64,000 nucleotides of DNA from Sulfuricaulis sp040901545 (lineage in GTDB: Bacteria; Pseudomonadota; Gammaproteobacteria; Acidiferrobacterales; Sulfurifustaceae): NCBI RefSeq assembly GCF_040901545.1, contig NZ_JBBDYL010000059.1, forward strand, positions 1 to 64,000, written 5' to 3'. A program made the translations under genes and the position numbers. The stretch's first letter is position 1. Each line of letters starts with the position of its first letter. The notes under the pieces were generated by a model. The model ran no database searches, was not told where the DNA came from, and saw only the letters and a list, made by a program, of their open reading frames with translations. Of this stretch, positions 54,529 through 63,561 are shown in pieces.

Positions 54529-55394
54529 GACAAATCGGCTGATGCCGTGAATTCGCGTTGTGCCTGAAAGGCCGTGGAACGCGCATGCTGCAGTTCATCC
54601 AGCAGCTCCGACAAAGGCGGGATGTTGTCGTCACGTTCGATCATGGTTGACACATCGCCGAAACGGCGGACAGCCTCGGCGTAAAGTTCCCACACCGGAT
54701 CGATTACCGGTTCATCATGCGTATCGATGATGTAATCGCCGTGATTCTGGTGTCCGGCGAGATGGAACTGCCATACCCGCTCGATGGGAATAGCCTCTAT
54801 ATAGCTGCTCGGGTTGAATTCGTGATTGAAGCTGCTGACATAGATGTTATTGATGTCCAGCAGTATCAGGCAATCCGCCCGCTCCGATATTTCCCGCAGG
54901 AATTCCCATTCGGTCATTACCGATTCCGGATAGGTCAGGTAGCTCGACACGTTTTCAATCAGGAACCGGCGGCCCAGGAAATCCTGCACCTCGCCGATGC
55001 GCGCGGCCACGTGTTTGATCGCTTCTTCGGTATACGGCAACGGCAGCAGATCGTGGGCGTTTATGCCTTCGACCCCCGTCCAGCATAAATGATCGGAAAT
55101 CCACGCCGGTTCGATACGATCAGCGAGGGCCCTGAGTTGGCGAAGATAGTCTTTGTTGAGCGGATCCCGGGATCCGATCGACAGCGAAACCCCGTGCATG
55201 GCCAGCGGGTAGCGGGCGCGGATGCGGTCGAGATAATGCAGCGGTTTGCCGCCGGGAACGAGATAATTCTCCGATATGATTTCGAACCAGTCGACTGCCG
55301 GGGATTCGTTCAGAATGGTGTCGTAATGCGCGGGACGTAATCCCAGACCAAATCCCAGGTAGGGTCGTGCTGTTGTACGGTGGATATGGGTCAT
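54525..55394 (-). CDS. Multinuclear iron oxidative (MNIO, DUF692) enzyme, BufB/HvfB-like
   Basis: A 289-residue DUF692 TIM-barrel. Metal ligands are visible in 'AMHGVSLSIGS', 'ISDHLCWTGV', 'RFLIENVSSYLTYP', 'ILLDINNIYVSSFNHEF' and 'FHLAGHQNHGDYIIDTHDEP'. MNIO enzymes oxidise cysteines of small exported precursor peptides (for example copper-binding bufferins). It forms a two-gene unit with the DUF2063 gene. No DUF2282-type precursor gene lies in the 116 bp upstream or just downstream. Confidence 0.92.
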   Translation of the reverse strand: MTHIHRTTARPYLGFGLGLRPAHYDTILNESPAVDWFEIISENYLVPGGKPLHYLDRIRARYPLAMHGVSLSIGSRDPLNKDYLRQLRALADRIEPAWISDHLCWTGVEGINAHDLLPLPYTEEAIKHVAARIGEVQDFLGRRFLIENVSSYLTYPESVMTEWEFLREISERADCLILLDINNIYVSSFNHEFNPSSYIEAIPIERVWQFHLAGHQNHGDYIIDTHDEPVIDPVWELYAEAVRRFGDVSTMIERDDNIPPLSELLDELQHARSTAFQAQREFTASADLS

Positions 55395-55510
55395 GGATGG
55401 ACCGGGAATCGTAATTCTATTGTAAGCCGGAAGCTACCGGAAAATATGACATCATTTTCCGCGGCAAGTTCCTGGCGCTCAGCCCGCAACCCTGTCCGCG
55501 CGCCGTAAAT

Positions 55511-57187
55511 TCAATGCACGAGCTTCTTGTACTTGATTCGATGCGGCTGCACGGCCTCCGCACCCAGGCGTCGCTCCTTTTCGATCATGTAATCGGCATA
55601 GTTGCCCTCGAACCACACCACCCGGCTGTCGCCTTCGAATGCAAGAATATGGGTGGCGATGCGATCGAGAAACCAGCGGTCATGTGAAATAATCACCGCG
55701 CAGCCGGCGAAATCGACCAGCGCTTCCTCGAGCGCACGTAAGGTATCCACGTCGAGATCGTTCGTCGGTTCATCGAGCAACAAAAGATTGCCGCCGCTTT
55801 TCAGGAGTTTTGCCAGGTGCACGCGATTCCGCTCACCGCCGGAAAGATCCTTTACCTGTTTTTGCTGGTCCGGTCCACGGAAATTGAACCGGCCGACATA
55901 GGCACGTGACGGTATTTCAGACTTGCCGATGGTCATGATGTCATGACCTCCGGATATTTCCTCCCAGACGGTTTTATTGCCATCCAGCGCGTCGCGGCTC
56001 TGATCCACGTAGGCAAGCTGAACGGTTTCGCCGATTCTCAATTTTCCCGCATCCGGTTTTTCCTGGCCGATGATCGTGCGAAACAGGGTTGTCTTGCCGG
56101 CTCCGTTCGGGCCAATCACGCCGACGATACCGCCACGGGGCAGGTTGAAACTCAGATTCTCGATGAGCAGGCGCTCGCCATAACCTTTATTCAGATCCTC
56201 CGCCGACACGACCACGTCTCCCAGGCGCGGCCCCAGTGGGATGAAAATTTCCTTGGTTTCATTGCGCTTCTGGAATTCTTGTGAAGCAAGTTCATCGTAA
56301 GCCGCCAGTCGTGCCTTGCTCTTGGCGTGCCGTCCCTTGGGGTTGGTGCGCACCCATTCCAATTCGCGTTTGAGCGATCGCTGGCGCGCGGATTCCTGTT
56401 TCTCTTCCACGGCCAGGCGCTTCTCCTTCTGTTCGAGCCAGGATGAGTAATTGCCTTTCCAGGGAATACCTTCGCCGCGATCGAGCTCAAGAATCCATCC
56501 AGCGACATTATCGAGAAAATAACGGTCATGCGTCACGGCCACGACGGTGCCCGGGTAATCATGCAGGAATCTTTCAAGCCAGGCGACCGACTCGGCATCC
56601 AGATGATTGGTAGGTTCGTCCAACAGCAGCATGTCGGGCTGGGACAGGAGCACTTGGCATAAGGCCACGCGCCGTCGTTCGCCGCCCGAGAGTTTGGTAA
56701 CGTCCGCGTCCCACGGCGGCAAACGCAGGGCGTCGGCCGCGATTTCAAGTTTACGCTCAAGATCCCAGGCACCGGCGGCGTCGATTTTTTCCTGGAGCTT
56801 CCCTTGTGCTTCGATGAGCTTGTTTATCGCTTCCTCGCTCATCGGCTCGCTGAATTTCATGCTTATTTCATTGAATTTATCGAGCAGGGCCTTGGTTTCC
56901 GCCACCGCCTCCTCGACATTGCCGCGCACGTCCTTGCGCGGGTCGAGCGGCGGTTCCTGCGGGAGAAAACCGATGCGGATGCCGGGTTGGGGACGCGCTT
57001 CCCCGTCGAATCCCTCGTCCACGCCGGCCATGATGCGCAGCAGCGAGGATTTTCCCGATCCATTCTGTCCGAGCACGCCGATCTTGGCTCCAGGGAAGAA
57101 TGAGAGCGAAATGTCTTTGAGGATCGTGCGGTTGGGCGGCACGGTCTTGCTGACGCGATGCATGGTAAATATGAACTGACCTGACAT
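55511..57187 (-). CDS. ettA: Energy-dependent translational throttle protein EttA
   Basis: A 558-residue ABC-F protein with two ATPase domains and no membrane part. First P-loop 'KIGVLGQNGSGKSSLLRIMA', second 'VGVIGPNGAGKTTLFRTIIG'; signatures 'LSGGERRRVALCQVL' and 'LSGGERNRVHLAKLL'. The inter-domain linker is the EttA type. It gates the first elongation steps on the ribosome by ATP/ADP ratio. The start 57187 (MSGQFIFTM) matches the family; a longer open frame runs back into the hairpin array. Confidence 0.95.
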   Translation of the reverse strand: MSGQFIFTMHRVSKTVPPNRTILKDISLSFFPGAKIGVLGQNGSGKSSLLRIMAGVDEGFDGEARPQPGIRIGFLPQEPPLDPRKDVRGNVEEAVAETKALLDKFNEISMKFSEPMSEEAINKLIEAQGKLQEKIDAAGAWDLERKLEIAADALRLPPWDADVTKLSGGERRRVALCQVLLSQPDMLLLDEPTNHLDAESVAWLERFLHDYPGTVVAVTHDRYFLDNVAGWILELDRGEGIPWKGNYSSWLEQKEKRLAVEEKQESARQRSLKRELEWVRTNPKGRHAKSKARLAAYDELASQEFQKRNETKEIFIPLGPRLGDVVVSAEDLNKGYGERLLIENLSFNLPRGGIVGVIGPNGAGKTTLFRTIIGQEKPDAGKLRIGETVQLAYVDQSRDALDGNKTVWEEISGGHDIMTIGKSEIPSRAYVGRFNFRGPDQQKQVKDLSGGERNRVHLAKLLKSGGNLLLLDEPTNDLDVDTLRALEEALVDFAGCAVIISHDRWFLDRIATHILAFEGDSRVVWFEGNYADYMIEKERRLGAEAVQPHRIKYKKLVH

Positions 57188-57542
57188 GCGATTCCTTGGC
57201 GTTGATTTAAGGCGGCATATTATAGGGTGAGGCGGAGATTTCATGAACACACTTAACGTGTGTTCATGCCGCCGAACGGGTGCAACGGGTGTTGTTGCAC
57301 CCCGGGCTGAAAGGCGGAGATTTGATGCACGCCATCCGTGGCGTGCACCCCTAGCGGGGCGCGCTAAAGCGCGTCCCATTTCGCTTCCGGCGAAATTGTC
57401 ATGAAACACATATACTGTGTGCCGTGCCGCCGAACGGGTGCAACGGGTGTTGTTGCACCCCGGGCTGAAAGGCGCATGCGGTGGCTACGAATTTACTTGG
57501 TTTCGCCCTGGGCGGATACAGTAATTAAGGCGCGAAGTCTTG
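57188..57542. other. Intergenic region with back-to-back hairpins
   Basis: No gene. Between 57244 and 57420 lie at least six short hairpins in a row, and a 50-bp sequence occurs twice (57267-57316 and 57425-57474). It sits downstream of the FimX-like gene and upstream of ettA on the same strand. Confidence 0.75.
57244..57474. repeat. Hairpin array with 50-bp direct repeat
   Basis: Stems: TGAACACAC/GTGTGTTCA (57244-57266), GGGTGCAAC/GTTGCACCC (57278-57302), TGCACGCCA/TGGCGTGCA (57326-57347), GGGCGCGCT/AGCGCGTCCC (near 57357-57377), ATTTCGC/GCGAAAT (57378-57396), ACACA/TGTGT (57406-57420). The second hairpin recurs in the repeated copy near 57436-57460. Loops are 4-7 nt. The two 50-bp copies appear identical. 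Confidence 0.8.
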
Positions 57543-59741
57543 TTAGCGGTTGTAATTCGTCGTCCAGTTGGGCGTGGTGACTTCCGAGGATAACGTTGCT
57601 TCGTCGGCGAATTCAAAGTCGGTATGGGAATCCGCATGTTGAAAGTAGTTTCCCTGCACGTAATCGAACCCGAGATTCCAAAGTATGCCCAAATCATCGG
57701 CCTGTTCGACGAATTTGGCGATGGTCTGCCGGTTCATGGTTTTGGCGAGATCGATGATGGCCTTGAGCGACGTGCGGGTGAGAATATCATCAGAAAGATT
57801 GCGGATCAGCGAACCCGTGATTTTGAGAAAATCGATTGGCATATCCCGCAGACGGTTGAGAGTCGAGAGATTATTTCCAAAGTTATCGACCGAAAACCGG
57901 CAACCGGCGCGGCGTGCCGTCTGCATGAATACGGCCGCCTCCCTGGGATTTGCCATAATGGCGGACTCATCGGCTTCAAGGATGAGATGTTCCGGTTTCA
58001 CGCGTGTTGCAGACAGTTGCTTCTGCAGCATCGCCAGCAGATTGAGATTTTTTAGCGACGCAGGAGATAAGTTGATGAAAAAGCTCGCCAGTCTTCCTTC
58101 ATTGTGCAGGACTGAGAGCGACTGGATCGATTGCCGGATGACCCACTGGTCGATCGATTCCAGCAATTCCAGTTGGTCCGCGGCTGCCATAAATTCACCG
58201 GCATGAATCAGTTCGCCATGACGTCCCACCAGACGGATGAGCACTTCGAAAAATTCGGCCGCATCGCCGTGCAGATTGACAATGGGTTGATAGGCGAGCT
58301 GGAATCCGTCTTTTCCCAGGGCGGTTTTGAGACGTGATTCCCAATCCAGGCCTGATGCTGTAATAACCGGTGTGCGTCTGGACGTTTCGATATCCCGAGT
58401 TGTCGGTGTATTTACCGGTTCCATGGATGCCGTGAGCGCCTGGGCGGCTGGTCCCGGTACCGGCGCTTCCGCCTTCACCGGTTTTTGGGGACGTTTGCTC
58501 TGGCAGGCCTGGTAAACCAGGTTCAGCGCGGTCTGAGCATCAACCGTATTCTTGTCGATTACTACAACACCGATCGTGCCATCGCAGCGGAAAACCTTGC
58601 CGCCTTCACTGTAGGTGGTTTCTTTCAGCGCCGAAAGCAGTGAAGTGACGGCACCTTTGATCTTCTTTTCGTCCATCCCGTGGAGCATGGCAATGAATTC
58701 ATCGCCGCTAAACCGGGCCAAGACGGCGGATTCACCGAGCTTCTCGTGAAACAAGCGCGCGATTTTGAGCAGCAGCCGATCGCCGGCGGCATGGCCCAGG
58801 GCGTCATTTATCTCCTTCAGTTCGTTGAGATCCAGATAAAGCAACGCACTTTGACTTTCTTCCTGCTTCACCTTCTCCAGTGCTTTGGTCAATTCCAGGG
58901 TGAAATGATGGCGATTGAATAAACCTGTCAGCGGATCGCGCTGATTAAGATATTGCAAACGGTTTTCTACTGACTTGCGCTTCGATATGTCGGCGACCAC
59001 GAACTGGGTGCAGTTTTCGCCTTTCAGCGTGATCATCGATGCTGCCAGTTCCACATGGAAAGACGCGCCGTCCTTCTTAATCGCCTGAAATTCTCGTGGC
59101 TCCGGGGGATTCCCGGACGAGATCTTGCGTAAATATTCCTTGAACGAGGCATGGTCGGCCTTGTCTATCAGGTTCATCACTGGCACGCCCTCGATTTCTT
59201 TCAAGTCCTGATAGCCGAAAATCTCGAGGTAGGTTTTATTTGCGTCAACATGCATTCCATCCATGCAATAGCTGATGGCTTCGCGCGAACCTTCAATGAT
59301 CGCGCGGTTTTTTCTTTCCACTTCGTTGAGTGTCTGTGACATTTTTCGAAACTGTATCCGGTCTTCTGCCACGAGCAACTCCCGTTCCACGGCAGGCGCC
59401 AGTCGTGACAACTGGCTTTTCAGGACAACATCGTGCGCTCCATTGCGCATGATTTTTACCAGGTCCTGGTCGCGGATATTTCGGGTAACGACCAGAAAGG
59501 GAATATCGAGATTGGCGCGTCGGATCAGGTCAAGTGCGAGTTGTGCCCCGAAGTGCGGGAGCGTGTATTCCGACAGCACCACATCCCAGGTGCTCTTGTC
59601 CAAGGCCGCCTGCATGGAAGCAAGGTCCTGGACGCGCTGGTTCTTGAGCAGGTAGCCCGCCTTGCGGAGCATGGCAACGGCAACCTCGGCGTCATCCGGA
59701 GAGTCATCCACGATCAACAGGCGTAAAATCTTTTTTTCCAC
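57543..59741 (-). CDS. FimX-like REC-PAS-GGDEF-EAL protein
   Basis: A 732-residue protein with the domain order of FimX, a c-di-GMP receptor for type IV pili. REC (1-125) has Glu58 where the phospho-acceptor Asp is expected ('WDVVLSEYTLP'). PAS is about 145-265. GGDEF reads 'ARFSGDEFIAML'. EAL is altered: 'FFEVLIRLVG' (EVL) and 'FSVDNFGNNLSTL' (DN for DD), so phosphodiesterase activity is doubtful and c-di-GMP binding more likely. No membrane segment. Pilus function is inference. Confidence 0.82.
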   Translation of the reverse strand: MEKKILRLLIVDDSPDDAEVAVAMLRKAGYLLKNQRVQDLASMQAALDKSTWDVVLSEYTLPHFGAQLALDLIRRANLDIPFLVVTRNIRDQDLVKIMRNGAHDVVLKSQLSRLAPAVERELLVAEDRIQFRKMSQTLNEVERKNRAIIEGSREAISYCMDGMHVDANKTYLEIFGYQDLKEIEGVPVMNLIDKADHASFKEYLRKISSGNPPEPREFQAIKKDGASFHVELAASMITLKGENCTQFVVADISKRKSVENRLQYLNQRDPLTGLFNRHHFTLELTKALEKVKQEESQSALLYLDLNELKEINDALGHAAGDRLLLKIARLFHEKLGESAVLARFSGDEFIAMLHGMDEKKIKGAVTSLLSALKETTYSEGGKVFRCDGTIGVVVIDKNTVDAQTALNLVYQACQSKRPQKPVKAEAPVPGPAAQALTASMEPVNTPTTRDIETSRRTPVITASGLDWESRLKTALGKDGFQLAYQPIVNLHGDAAEFFEVLIRLVGRHGELIHAGEFMAAADQLELLESIDQWVIRQSIQSLSVLHNEGRLASFFINLSPASLKNLNLLAMLQKQLSATRVKPEHLILEADESAIMANPREAAVFMQTARRAGCRFSVDNFGNNLSTLNRLRDMPIDFLKITGSLIRNLSDDILTRTSLKAIIDLAKTMNRQTIAKFVEQADDLGILWNLGFDYVQGNYFQHADSHTDFEFADEATLSSEVTTPNWTTNYNR

Positions 59742-59993
59742 GGAATCCTCTTTCTTAAAACACTATTTTAGCAAAACATTCTTGTACCCGGCTTTATGTT
59801 CGAAGCCAGGCAGATTATGCGGAAGTACCGACTTTAAGTATGGCACCAAAAACCAGCATGAGGATACCACGTGGCAACCTGCCTGGATCGGAAAAAAAGA
59901 CAATGAATGCCGACCCTACCGCAGCAAATGCTGTTCTCACCCCGTGTTTGGTGCCGAGAGCCGGCCCGCGGGAGGCGGTATCGAATTAATTAG

Positions 59994-61079
59994 TTAATTG
60001 GAGGCGGAAGATATGGTTTTCGGGTGGTGGGCATCCGTAAGCGGAAAAGCCACAAGATGATCGGCCTGCACCCGGATTCCGACGCGATCGCCGATCGTAT
60101 GGTCGGCGTGGCTCGGGAAAAGTGACAACACACGTCCTCCGCTGGGTAATCGAAGGGTATAAAGAATCTCGGCCCCACGAAAGGCCCGCTGTATCACTTC
60201 AACTTGAAGGGCGCTATTCGGATCCGGCACGATGTCATCCGGTCTTAATAGTATGGCGACCGGTGTACCACGTTCCCAGCCGTAGGCGCGGTTCCCCTTG
60301 AGCACGCCTATTTCCGTTTCCACGGAATCCGGTGTCAGCAATCTTCCGTTCAGAAACACGCCCTGGCCGATAAAATCGGCAACGAAGCGGTTGCATGGCT
60401 CGTGATAGAGATTGTAGGGAGTGTCCCACTGCAACAGCTTGCCTTCGTGCATCACGCCCACGACATCTCCCAGCGCAAAGGATTCGTATTGATCATGCGT
60501 GACCAGTACCGCCGTGGCGCCGCGCTGTTTGAGTATCTGGCGGATCTCGCTCGAAAGTCGCTCGCGCAGCTCAATGTCGAGATTCGAGAAAGGCTCGTCC
60601 ATGAGAATGAGATCGGGTTTCGGCGCCAGCGCCCGTGCCAGCGCCACGCGCTGCTGCTGTCCTCCGGAAAGTTCATGCGGGTAGCGTTCTGCCATGCCGC
60701 CAAGTCCGACGATTTCCACCAGCTCATTGACAATGGCTTCTCTCGCTGCCGTCGGCATGCCTCGAAGACCGAATCCAATATTTCCTGAAACGGAAAGATG
60801 AGGGAAAAGGGCGTGATCTTGAAATACCATACCGAAGCGACGCTTTTCCGGCGGCAGCGTGAATTTTGAATTGGAAACCGTGACACCCTTGATTTTAATC
60901 TGGCCGCCGCTCAACGGGTGGAATCCTGCGATGGCGCGCAGTACCGTGGTTTTACCGCAGCCGCTCGGGCCCAACAGGCACACGATATCGCCGGTGTTCA
61001 CATGCAATGACAATCCACTTACCGCCAGCCGCCCGTCGTACCGGCAATCGATATTATTCAATGCGAGGATCTCGTTCAT
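59994..61079 (-). CDS. ABC transporter ATPase (FbpC/PotA-like)
   Basis: A 361-residue ATPase: Walker A 'LLGPSGCGKTTVLRAIAGFH', signature 'YPHELSGGQQQRVALARALA', Walker B 'PDLILMDEPFSNLD', then a C-terminal TOBE-like region ('AILLRPDDIVPD', 'LRLPSGGRVLSLFPSH'). It resembles iron(III) or polyamine importer ATPases. No permease or binding-protein gene is nearby, so the substrate is open. The start 61079 (MNEILALNNID) is preferred to 61175. It is 76 bp downstream of argF. Confidence 0.87.
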   Translation of the reverse strand: MNEILALNNIDCRYDGRLAVSGLSLHVNTGDIVCLLGPSGCGKTTVLRAIAGFHPLSGGQIKIKGVTVSNSKFTLPPEKRRFGMVFQDHALFPHLSVSGNIGFGLRGMPTAAREAIVNELVEIVGLGGMAERYPHELSGGQQQRVALARALAPKPDLILMDEPFSNLDIELRERLSSEIRQILKQRGATAVLVTHDQYESFALGDVVGVMHEGKLLQWDTPYNLYHEPCNRFVADFIGQGVFLNGRLLTPDSVETEIGVLKGNRAYGWERGTPVAILLRPDDIVPDPNSALQVEVIQRAFRGAEILYTLRLPSGGRVLSLFPSHADHTIGDRVGIRVQADHLVAFPLTDAHHPKTISSASN

Positions 61080-61155
61080 GCGGGTAAGCCTAGCAGATGG
61101 GCGCAAACGGAACCAACTACCGGCTCGCTGCAGCGGCGACCTCCGATGTGACCGG

Positions 61156-62073
61156 TTATTTTTTTTCCGGTGCACCGAGCAGGAATTCGAGCAGCGCCTT
61201 CTGGGCGTGCAGACGGTTTTCCGCCTCGTCCCAGACGATGCTCTGAGGACCGTCGATTACTTCGGCGGATACCTCGACGCCACGATAGGCCGGCAGGCAA
61301 TGCATAAAAACGGCATCCCGGTTCGCCAGTTTCATCAATGCGCTATCCACCATGAACCCGGCGAAGGCCTTAATCCGCTTTGTTTTTTCATTTTCCTGAC
61401 CCATGCTCGCCCAGGTATCGGTTACGACAATGTCCGCTCCGCGTGCCGCTTCCTTGGGATCATGGTGCAGCGTGACTTGGTCCCGGGAAGCGGTAATCCA
61501 TTCGGCCTTCGGTTCATAACCCCGGGGGGTGGCGATATCGAGATGGAATCCGAATTGACGAGCCGCGCTGATCCATGAATGACATACGTTGTTACCGTCG
61601 CCGATCCAGGCGGTCTTTCTGCCGCGAATCTCGCCGCGTTTCTCGAGATACGTTTGCATGTCGGCAAGCAGCTGACAGGGATGATTCATGTCGGTCAGGG
61701 CATTGATGACGGGCACCTGTGAGTGCGCCGCGAAGCGTTCCACCAGGGCATGCGAATTGGCGCGTATGACGATGACGTCAACCATGCGCGACAGAACTCG
61801 GGCGGTGTCTTCCACGGGTTCACCACGGTCAAGATGAGTGTCGCGGGGCGACAGGAACAGACTCACGCCCCCCAGTTGCACCATTCCGGCTTCGAACGAT
61901 ACCCGGGTTCGTGTCGAGGATTTTTCGAAAATCATCACCATGGTTTTACCGGTAAGAGGCATGTGGTTTTCACCGCGCCGGTGCATGGATTTCAGTTCCA
62001 TGGCGCGCGTCATCAGTCGCCCAAGTTCCTCGGAGCTTAAATCCATCAATGTCAGAAAATGCCGCGATTTCAT
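61156..62073 (-). CDS. argF: Ornithine carbamoyltransferase
   Basis: A 305-residue OTCase making citrulline from ornithine and carbamoyl phosphate. Motifs: 'KSSTRTRVSFEAGM' (STRTR), 'MNHPCQLLADMQT' (HPCQ), 'DTWASMGQE' and 'FMHCLPAYRGVEV' (HCLP). It overlaps argD as ATGA (62070-62073), so both are co-translated for arginine synthesis. Confidence 0.96.
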   Translation of the reverse strand: MKSRHFLTLMDLSSEELGRLMTRAMELKSMHRRGENHMPLTGKTMVMIFEKSSTRTRVSFEAGMVQLGGVSLFLSPRDTHLDRGEPVEDTARVLSRMVDVIVIRANSHALVERFAAHSQVPVINALTDMNHPCQLLADMQTYLEKRGEIRGRKTAWIGDGNNVCHSWISAARQFGFHLDIATPRGYEPKAEWITASRDQVTLHHDPKEAARGADIVVTDTWASMGQENEKTKRIKAFAGFMVDSALMKLANRDAVFMHCLPAYRGVEVSAEVIDGPQSIVWDEAENRLHAQKALLEFLLGAPEKK

Positions 62074-63251
62074 TTAATTCCCAGAAAGTCGCGCACGCAG
62101 CCGGCCAATTCAGCCGCCAGAAAATCCGCTTCATCGTCAGTCATGATAAGCGGAGGCAGCAGGCGAATTATATTGTCCGCCGTGACATTAATAAGCATCC
62201 CGCGCGCCAGCGCGAGCATAAGCATATCCTTGCAGGGACGATCGAGTTCGATGGCAAGCATGAGGCCGCGTCCCCGAATGTCGCTCACGCCCGCGACCTG
62301 GCCCAATGTTTCCTTGAATTTTCCGAGCAGACGCTGCCCGAGTTTCGCGGCTCGATCCGCGAGTTTTCCTTTTTCCAGCAAGTCGATGACGGCAAGCGCG
62401 GCCCGGCATACCAGCGGATTCCCGCTGAATGTGGATCCGTGGCTGCCGGGTTTGAATACCCGCGCCGCGTCCCCGCGAGCAAGGCAGGCCCCGATCGGCA
62501 CGCCATTCCCGAGGCCTTTGGCGAGCGTCATGACATCGGGTACCACGCCCTCATGCTGGCAGGCAAACCATTTTCCGGTGCGGCACATGCCGGATTGTAT
62601 TTCATCAATCATCAGCAGCCAGTCGTGCTCGTCGCAGATCTTCCGGAGGCCTTTGAGATAACCGGAATCCGGAATGGTGATACCGCCTTCACCGATGATG
62701 GGTTCGACCAAAACCGCCACGACTTCCTGGTTGTGCTCGCTGACCAGCCGGACCGCGCCCAGGTCGTTGTACGGAACACGGTAGAAACCTTGCACCAGGG
62801 GTTCAAAGCCTGACTGGATTTTGCGACTGCCGGAGGCAGACAGGGTGGCGAGCGTGCGTCCGTGGAAGCTGCCCTCGGTGACGAGAATGCCGGGTTTCAG
62901 AATACCGCGCTGATGCCCGTAGAGGCGAGCGAGCTTGATTGCCGCTTCATTGGCCTCCGCTCCTGAATTGCAAAAAAAGGCATTGTCCATTCCCGCGCGC
63001 CGGCACAAGCGTTCCGCAAGTTCTTCCTGGAGGGGAATTTGGTACCAGTTCGAGGTGTGCAGCAGCTTGCCGGCCTGATCGCACAGCGCCGCGGTGATGG
63101 CGGGATGTGCATGACCCAGTCCGCAGACCGCGATGCCGGCCAGCGCGTCGAGGTATTTTTTCCCCTGCGTGTCCCACAGCCAGGCGCCTTCGCCGTGCGT
63201 GAAGGCCACGGGCAATCCGGAGAAAACCGGCATCTGGTAGGACGATGTCAT
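62070..63251 (-). CDS. argD: Acetylornithine aminotransferase
   Basis: A 393-residue class III PLP aminotransferase. The PLP lysine is in 'DVMTLAKGLGNGVPIGA', with 'LLMIDEIQSGMCRTGKWFAC' ahead of it and 'FFCNSGAEANEAAIKLAR' for phosphate binding. ArgD acts before OTCase in arginine synthesis, and may also serve lysine (DapC). It leads the argD-argF unit; the 310 bp upstream should hold its promoter. Confidence 0.95.
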   Translation of the reverse strand: MTSSYQMPVFSGLPVAFTHGEGAWLWDTQGKKYLDALAGIAVCGLGHAHPAITAALCDQAGKLLHTSNWYQIPLQEELAERLCRRAGMDNAFFCNSGAEANEAAIKLARLYGHQRGILKPGILVTEGSFHGRTLATLSASGSRKIQSGFEPLVQGFYRVPYNDLGAVRLVSEHNQEVVAVLVEPIIGEGGITIPDSGYLKGLRKICDEHDWLLMIDEIQSGMCRTGKWFACQHEGVVPDVMTLAKGLGNGVPIGACLARGDAARVFKPGSHGSTFSGNPLVCRAALAVIDLLEKGKLADRAAKLGQRLLGKFKETLGQVAGVSDIRGRGLMLAIELDRPCKDMLMLALARGMLINVTADNIIRLLPPLIMTDDEADFLAAELAGCVRDFLGIK

Positions 63252-63561
63252 GTTTTTTCATACCCCACAAAGTCGCCGGGATCGAACCGGGACAGCGCCG
63301 CAGTTTGTTGCGCTGGCCCCAACCGCCGGGCGAGTGTGGCCCAAGGTGAAGTTGCGGGCCACAAAAACATAAAGGCGCCTTGCGGGCGCCACTTAAAGCA
63401 AAAATTCTACCCTCTGCAGGCAATAACGCAAGGCCCTTGCAATTGAATCCGTGGCGGACAACATGCGACGTGTTCGGTGCCGTCGGCAAGCTTGTCGTGG
63501 CGATGGCAGCGGAAACAAAAAAGGCCCGGCGGAGCGGGCCTTTTTCCGGCTACGTCGGATG
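63252..63561. other. Intergenic region upstream of argD
   Basis: About 310 bp without a supported gene. On the minus strand a GGCGCC/GGCGCC hairpin (63374-63390) followed by a T-rich stretch lies about 125 bp before argD and could be an attenuator or the leader's early terminator. A TTCGATC T-loop-like string at 63277-63290 lacks the other tRNA arms. A strong terminator for the next gene is at 63517. Confidence 0.45.
63517..63545 (-). terminator. Rho-independent terminator
   Basis: AAAAAAGGCCCG and CGGGCCTTTTT form a stem around GCGGAG; placed 16 bp after the stop of the partial membrane protein gene on the minus strand. Confidence 0.88.

Noticed and set aside
63270..63300. T-loop-like GGTTCGATCC on the minus strand as the 3' end of a tRNA
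   Set aside because: The 5-bp T-stem pairs imperfectly, and no acceptor, anticodon or D arm is found around it.
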